Origin: Nitrospirota bacterium
GTDB taxonomy: Bacteria > Nitrospirota > Thermodesulfovibrionia > Thermodesulfovibrionales > Magnetobacteriaceae
Length of the DNA: 8,823 nucleotides
Assembly: GCA_015233265.1 (NCBI GenBank)
Contig: JADFXZ010000088.1
Span: 1 to 8,823, forward strand
Reading direction: 5' to 3'
The position numbers and the translations under genes are program-made. The notes below the pieces were generated by a model that saw only the letters and a program-made list of their open reading frames with translations, searched no databases and was not told where the DNA came from. Shown here piece by piece: positions 5,255 through 8,823 of this stretch; within the stretch, counting starts at the first letter, position 1, and each line of letters starts with the position of its first letter.

Positions 5255-5662
5255 TTAGCATACACCTTTGTTTTTAAGAAACACCGAATATTTTTTGTCA
5301 GTCCCCATGATATGTTTAGTCAGCCATTCCTTGAGGAAATTCAACAGCGCTAAGTCTACCCTGGCTCTACCTTCTTTGAGCTGTTGCTGAAGATCAACAA
5401 CCTTTGCAATCAGCTCTTTGTGTTGCTGCTGATGCAGGGCTGCCAATGGAAACGAATACTTAGTCATCAGTTTCTCCTCGGCGGCAAAATGGTACTTGGT
5501 ATAATCTATCAACTCCCCTATCACCACTTCAACAAGCGCGTCGTCCTTTTTTGCCGTCACGTCATCAAAAAGGCCGTTGAGGAGCGTCACAAGTTTCTTA
5601 TGATGGTTATCAAATTCCCTGATATGTACACTAAGGCTTTCATTCCATGTGATCAGCGGCAT
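5255..5662 (-). CDS. Bacteriohemerythrin with a complete di-iron ligand set
   Basis: A 135-residue single-domain bacteriohemerythrin with all expected ligands: His21, His58, Glu62, His77, His81 (HQQQH, an HxxxH pair), His117 and Asp122. It should bind O2 reversibly; proposed roles of the family are O2 storage, delivery, scavenging or sensing. Shine-Dalgarno AAGGAGG (5667-5673) lies 4 bases before the ATG, the same layout as in its neighbour, as expected of a tandem duplication. It is the upstream member of the pair and lies 67 bp after the N-acetyltransferase gene. No terminator is visible in that gap and no clear promoter either, so read-through from the oxidoreductase operon is likely. Confidence 0.95.
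   Translation of the reverse strand: MPLITWNESLSVHIREFDNHHKKLVTLLNGLFDDVTAKKDDALVEVVIGELIDYTKYHFAAEEKLMTKYSFPLAALHQQQHKELIAKVVDLQQQLKEGRARVDLALLNFLKEWLTKHIMGTDKKYSVFLKNKGVC
5289..5358. repeat. 70-nt near-identical block shared by the two hemerythrin genes, copy 2
   Basis: Counterpart of 4852-4921. Of the three base differences, one gives Asp/Glu at residue 112 and two are silent, so synonymous sites are also almost unchanged. Confidence 0.9.
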
Positions 5663-5729
5663 AAAACCTCCTTGTTTGTGACAAGTCTTTTAGGCCTGAA
5701 TCTTTTTCAAATACACGATGTCCGCTCCA

Positions 5730-6194
5730 TCAGACATTAGCAATATTTATTATCACCGCCTGTTCGTCGCAGTCCGGAAACTTTGAACAGCGAATACAAT
5801 CCCCCCATATCTTATGTGGCAGCAGCGCCTTATCTAGCTCAGTAAAGCCCAGCCGCGTAAAAAATCCCTTTACATAGGTCAGTGCAAATACCTGGCTGAC
5901 CCCCAGAGCTGCGGCCTCCTCTTTACAGCAGTTAATAAGCATCCGGCCAATGCCCTGCCTCTGTTGAGATTGTCGTACAACCAGGGATTTTATCTCAGCG
6001 AGGTCCTCCCACAAGACGTGCAGCGCACAGACGGCCGCTATCTCGGAGTCTATCGTCTGAAACACATAATAATCCCTGACATTTTCATACAGCTCGTTTA
6101 ATGACCGAGGGAGCATCAACTCTCTGGCGGCATATTGATTTATAAGTTTATGTATATGTACGACGTCTGATATTTGCGCTTTCCTGATTTTCAA
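5730..6194 (-). CDS. argA: ArgA-type GNAT N-acetyltransferase (short N-acetylglutamate synthase)
   Basis: A 154-residue GNAT protein of the short ArgA type, which would acetylate glutamate with acetyl-CoA, the first step of arginine synthesis. Evidence is the N-terminus KIRKAQISDVVHIHKLINQ, MLPRSLNELYENVRDY (27-42), the acetyl-CoA pyrophosphate loop QRQGIG (78-83), FFTRLGF (111-117) and the C-terminal LPHKIWGDCIRCSKFPDCDE with Cys133, Cys136 and Cys142, a hallmark of this subfamily. It starts with TTG at 6194, placed by the family N-terminus. Its first 47 bases overlap the 3' end of the oxidoreductase gamma gene in another frame, implying translational coupling; only a weak GAG ribosome site is present. 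The function is from family resemblance; another amino-acid substrate cannot be excluded. Confidence 0.85.
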   Translation of the reverse strand: MKIRKAQISDVVHIHKLINQYAARELMLPRSLNELYENVRDYYVFQTIDSEIAAVCALHVLWEDLAEIKSLVVRQSQQRQGIGRMLINCCKEEAAALGVSQVFALTYVKGFFTRLGFTELDKALLPHKIWGDCIRCSKFPDCDEQAVIINIANV

Positions 6195-6720
6195 CTATCT
6201 CATATCCCTTTAGTATGGCGCGTTTATTAATGGACAGCGCCTTGAGCATGCACTCGGACATATCGCTCTCGATGGCATTGAGCAGGTCTTCCTTTGCCAT
6301 CAGGCCGGTGATTGCCGCGGCTGCCCCAAGCATTATCATGTTTGCCGCCTTGGTGTTGCCAAGCTCTCTGGCCATTTCTGTGACATTTATTCCAATGGCG
6401 CCGTTGTGCTTGGTGCTGTTGCAGGTTATCAGCGACGAGTCATACAGCAGATAGCCGTCTTTATTGAGGCGCGGAGTGAATTTATTTAAAGATGCCTCTG
6501 TAAAGACGACGAGTATGTCGGCGGTTTTAAACACAGGGGAGCCTATCAGCTCGTCCGAGATTACAACCGCACAGTTGGCCGTGCCGCAGCGCATCTCAGC
6601 GCCGTAGGATGGAAACCATGTCACATTCTTGCCGTCAATCATGGCAGCACTGGCTATGACCTTCCCCATGAAGAGTATGCCCTGGCCGCCTGAGCCGCCA
6701 ATTAAAATTCTTTTTTCCAT
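6148..6720 (-). CDS. korC: 2-oxoacid:ferredoxin oxidoreductase, gamma subunit (2-oxoglutarate type likely)
   Basis: The 190-residue protein has the gamma-subunit start ILIGGSGGQGI (5-15), the signature SYGAEMRCGTANC (38-50), and NTKAANMIMLGA (122-133). These match the KorC/PorG family, with the MR-x-GTANC form typical of 2-oxoglutarate enzymes. The subunit completes the complex that interconverts a 2-oxoacid plus CoA and an acyl-CoA plus CO2 using ferredoxin. The length is normal for the family. It starts 7 bp after the beta-subunit stop, and its ribosome site (AGGGTG) lies inside the end of that gene. Its 3' end overlaps the acetyltransferase gene by 47 bp. Confidence 0.92.
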   Translation of the reverse strand: MEKRILIGGSGGQGILFMGKVIASAAMIDGKNVTWFPSYGAEMRCGTANCAVVISDELIGSPVFKTADILVVFTEASLNKFTPRLNKDGYLLYDSSLITCNSTKHNGAIGINVTEMARELGNTKAANMIMLGAAAAITGLMAKEDLLNAIESDMSECMLKALSINKRAILKGYEIVENQESANIRRRTYT

Positions 6721-6727
6721 TGTCTGA

Positions 6728-7471
6728 TCACCCTGTGGTTATATCTTTAATTATTCCGCTTTTAAAAACGGGCATCATCTCGTTTTTTATCCATTTCATA
6801 GAATCCGCCGGCGTATAGTGCCAGTCTGTCGGGCACGGGGAGAGGATTTCAAGAAAACTGAACCCTCTTTTTTCGATCTGGTTTTCAAAGACTTTTTTTA
6901 TGAGCTGCCTTGTGACGAGCACACTTTTGATATTCTCCAGCGAGGTGCGAGCAACGAACACTGCCCCGTCTATGGTGGCAATCAGCTCGGACACCTTCAG
7001 CGGGAAGCCCTCATCCCTGCTGGATTTGCCCTTAGGGGATGTCGTTGTCTGCTGCTTCAAAATTGTCGTAGGGGCCATCTGCCCGCCTGTCATGCCGTAT
7101 GTGGCGTTATTGATAAAAAAAATCGAAAGATTGTCGCCCCTGTTTGCCGTGTGAATTATCTCAGCCGTGCCGATTGCGGCCAAATCCCCGTCGCCCTGGT
7201 ATGAAAACACTATAGCGTCCGGATGAACACGCTTAAGGGCGGTAGCTACGGCGGGTGGTCTGCCGTGGGCGCATTCAATCACATCGAAATTAAAATAATC
7301 ATAGGCAAACACAGCGCAGCCCACTGGGGCAATCCCAATCACGCGCTCCCTGATGCCAAGCTCGTCAATCACCTCGGCTATCATCCTGTGTACGATGCTG
7401 TGCCCACACCCCGGACAAAACCGAAATGGTGTCTCCGTAAGACTCTCGGGCCGGCTAAATACCTTTTTCAT
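6728..7471 (-). CDS. korB: 2-oxoacid:ferredoxin oxidoreductase, beta subunit (thiamine diphosphate; 2-oxoglutarate type likely)
   Basis: The 247-residue beta subunit carries the catalytic thiamine diphosphate and an [4Fe-4S] cluster. Cysteines Cys19 and Cys22 (CPGCGH), Cys52 (PVGCAVF) and Cys213 (SPCPTDW) are in the family's cluster positions. The cofactor motif is GDGDLAAIG (93-101) followed by NNATYGMTGGQMAPTT (121-136). HGRPPAVATALKR (69-81) is also typical. The substrate could be 2-oxoglutarate or another 2-oxoacid; KorB is favoured together with the gamma subunit. A GAGGA ribosome site lies 9 bases before the ATG. No alpha subunit gene is adjacent: the next gene upstream is a CHASE2 protein, and a promoter lies in between. 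The enzyme class is usually O2-sensitive. Confidence 0.92.
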   Translation of the reverse strand: MKKVFSRPESLTETPFRFCPGCGHSIVHRMIAEVIDELGIRERVIGIAPVGCAVFAYDYFNFDVIECAHGRPPAVATALKRVHPDAIVFSYQGDGDLAAIGTAEIIHTANRGDNLSIFFINNATYGMTGGQMAPTTILKQQTTTSPKGKSSRDEGFPLKVSELIATIDGAVFVARTSLENIKSVLVTRQLIKKVFENQIEKRGFSFLEILSPCPTDWHYTPADSMKWIKNEMMPVFKSGIIKDITTG

Positions 7472-7525
7472 TCATCCATATCCTCTTTCAGGCCAATATT
7501 CCCCGCTGCATACTCACCTATTCCG

Positions 7526-7534
7526 ATTATAACA
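7526..7534 (-). promoter_or_regulatory. Extended -10 promoter for the korB-korC-argA-hemerythrin series
   Basis: The minus strand reads TGTTATAAT, a perfect TGnTATAAT extended -10, 54 bp before the korB ATG. The -35 region (GTTAAA at about 16 bp) is poor, as expected for this promoter class. Predicted start is near 7519, with a leader of about 48 nt. Confidence 0.55.
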
Positions 7535-7576
7535 TATTGCCTTGATTTTTAACATCTAATTTCACAGGGGCAGAAC

Positions 7577-8752
7577 TCACTTATGGGGCTGATGATTATT
7601 CTTCCTGAAAACCAACGCGCATATGCTCACACACATCGAACTTACTATAAATGGAAGAAATCGTGCATACAGCCCGTAATGGCTGAAAAGTAAGTCTATC
7701 GCTGCTTTGACCGCCGCCAAACTCAGTATGGCAGCTGCAACGCAGATGTGCGTCTTTGCATAGTAAAACAGCGCAAACACCGCCATTGACGCAAAAAACA
7801 CGCAAAACCACTGGTAGCGCGGCTGCACCGGTGAGATAAACCGCTTATTGATTATCGTATGAATGATATTTGCGTGGATTGCAATGCCCGGGGTGTTGTC
7901 TGATATAGGGGTACGATGATTGTCTTCCATCAAAGCCTCAGTCACGCCTATGAGGACAATCTTATCCTTAAAAAACTCAGGGTTCATATGTGGTACCTGT
8001 TCAAACGGCACCGTGTTAAAGGCCTCGAGGCCGCCAATGTAATTAATATACATATACCGGTCAGAATGTTTGTCTGTTAAGGTTGGAATCGATATGTTTC
8101 CTATCGTTGCAATGTCGTTGTCTGAGCGTGGGAATTCTTGAAAGTCAGCGTTAAAATATTTAGTGAGGACGACTATTGGAAGGCAGTCATAGATATTTCC
8201 GTACTTGTCTGAGCGCGGGGTTAATAAAAGGGTCTTTACGCCCCCATACGTCCTGTTTTCGACAATTCCCTGAACATTCCCAATTGAAATCGATTCGTTT
8301 CCTTTAAAATAGCCTTTTGAGGTTATATTGTCACTATATAAGAGAAAATTATCTGGTTCGTTTTTATAAATGGCCAATACAATATTGCCGTTGGCTGTGT
8401 TTAGCATATTAACGAAACGCAGGTCGTCTTTAATATCACGTTGCCCGTCAAAGAATATGTCCACACCTATCGCCTTTGGGTGTCCTTCAAGAATTTTTGA
8501 TAGCACGCTGGCGTACACAGAGCGTTTATACTGTAGTCTTCCGGATTTATACATCGTTTGGTTGTCTATGGTTACGATGATAATGTTGCTGGATTTGCTA
8601 TCTTTTTCGTATTTAGAGGGAAATTGCCTGCTGTAGAAAAAATCATCGGCAACGGGGAACTCATTCGCGGCAAGAAATCCTATGTCGGCTGCCACATAGG
8701 CCGATAACGTGATGAGCAGCACTAATTGTAAATATGTCTTTATTTTATTCAT
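7577..8752 (-). CDS. CHASE2-domain membrane protein without output domain
   Basis: A 391-residue protein with an N-terminal membrane helix (about 7-24) and a large extracytoplasmic CHASE2-type sensor domain (about 35-305). IIIVTIDNQTM (57-67), HPKAIGVDIFFDG (91-103), FKDKIVLIGVTE and PGIAIHANIIHTIIN are visible. Three more membrane helices follow (about 312-331, 334-352, 362-383). CHASE2 proteins normally continue after this triple helix into a cyclase, kinase or diguanylate cyclase domain; here the chain stops after about 10 residues (RKNNHQPHK). No effector is encoded in the following 105 bp in any frame. The ATG overlaps the stop of the upstream open frame (TAATG), so it is probably translationally coupled; the ribosome site is weak. 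Confidence 0.85.
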   Translation of the reverse strand: MNKIKTYLQLVLLITLSAYVAADIGFLAANEFPVADDFFYSRQFPSKYEKDSKSSNIIIVTIDNQTMYKSGRLQYKRSVYASVLSKILEGHPKAIGVDIFFDGQRDIKDDLRFVNMLNTANGNIVLAIYKNEPDNFLLYSDNITSKGYFKGNESISIGNVQGIVENRTYGGVKTLLLTPRSDKYGNIYDCLPIVVLTKYFNADFQEFPRSDNDIATIGNISIPTLTDKHSDRYMYINYIGGLEAFNTVPFEQVPHMNPEFFKDKIVLIGVTEALMEDNHRTPISDNTPGIAIHANIIHTIINKRFISPVQPRYQWFCVFFASMAVFALFYYAKTHICVAAAILSLAAVKAAIDLLFSHYGLYARFLPFIVSSMCVSICALVFRKNNHQPHK

Positions 8753-8823
8753 TATTGGTTCCAGTATGAATCATTTATATATATTTGGTCAATGCCGCAC
8801 TTTTGCATGTTGGAAGAAGAGTC
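8752..8823 (-). CDS. C-terminal 23 residues of an upstream gene, cut by window edge
   Basis: One minus-strand frame is open from the edge to a TAA at 8754-8752, which overlaps the CHASE2 ATG as TAATG; the other two frames contain stops. The tail ends in IYINDSYWNQ and is too short to identify. CHASE2 genes often follow FecR-domain genes, which would be a guess here. The stop/start overlap is the main support. Confidence 0.5.
   Translation of the reverse strand, partial: DSSSNMQKCGIDQIYINDSYWNQ

Noticed and set aside
5384..5740. Plus-strand open frame of 118 residues opposite the intact hemerythrin
   Set aside because: It is antisense to a clear hemerythrin, with no ribosome site.
6818..7204. 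Plus-strand open frame of 128 residues opposite korB
   Set aside because: It is antisense to a gene with full catalytic motifs and has no family resemblance.

Overview
This 8.8 kb window looks like bacterial chromosome from an anaerobic or microaerophilic chemotroph. The gene content is a sulfide:quinone oxidoreductase-like flavoprotein, a ferredoxin-dependent 2-oxoacid oxidoreductase, two bacteriohemerythrins and a YkgJ-like cysteine-cluster protein. Together with moderate GC and many Shine-Dalgarno sites of the AAGGAGG type, this would fit a Nitrospirota-like (possibly magnetotactic) or deltaproteobacteria-like lineage. That placement is inference from gene content only. No mobile element, tRNA, rRNA or CRISPR array is visible.

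Layout, left to right. (1) The left edge holds the first 116 codons of trpC (indole-3-glycerol-phosphate synthase, minus strand). An inverted repeat separates it from a small Ala/Pro-repeat lipoprotein gene, also on minus. (2) A cysteine-rich YkgJ-like gene (plus) meets a minus-strand pair tail to tail; the pair is a three-helix membrane protein followed by a stand-alone receiver-domain response regulator. (3) A 384-bp intergenic region carries an 18-bp x3 tandem repeat and a very good sigma70-type promoter (TTGACA-17-TTTAAT). (4) That promoter reads into an SQR-like flavoprotein gene and a DUF1641 gene with an internal 58-residue duplication. A hairpin closes this operon. (5) Converging from the right is a minus-strand series: 2-oxoacid:ferredoxin oxidoreductase beta and gamma subunits, an ArgA-type N-acetyltransferase overlapping the gamma gene by 47 bp, and two tandem bacteriohemerythrins. 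Its likely extended -10 promoter lies just upstream of the beta gene. (6) At the right edge is a CHASE2 protein with no output domain. Its start codon overlaps the stop of a further gene that runs off the window.

How the genes may work together (inference). The oxidoreductase beta/gamma pair most resembles the 2-oxoglutarate enzyme, which links succinyl-CoA and 2-oxoglutarate through ferredoxin. The ArgA-like enzyme acts on glutamate, the product made from 2-oxoglutarate, at the entry to arginine synthesis. The hemerythrins downstream could bind O2 near an O2-sensitive Fe-S enzyme. The SQR-like/DUF1641 pair points to sulfide or related sulfur oxidation at the membrane.

The most unusual signals are: a hemerythrin paralogue with Gln in place of one iron-ligand His, next to an intact copy; a 70-nt stretch of near-identity between the two hemerythrin genes that suggests gene conversion; the internal duplication in the DUF1641 protein; the oxidoreductase beta/gamma pair without an adjacent alpha subunit; and the receptor-like CHASE2 protein without an effector domain.
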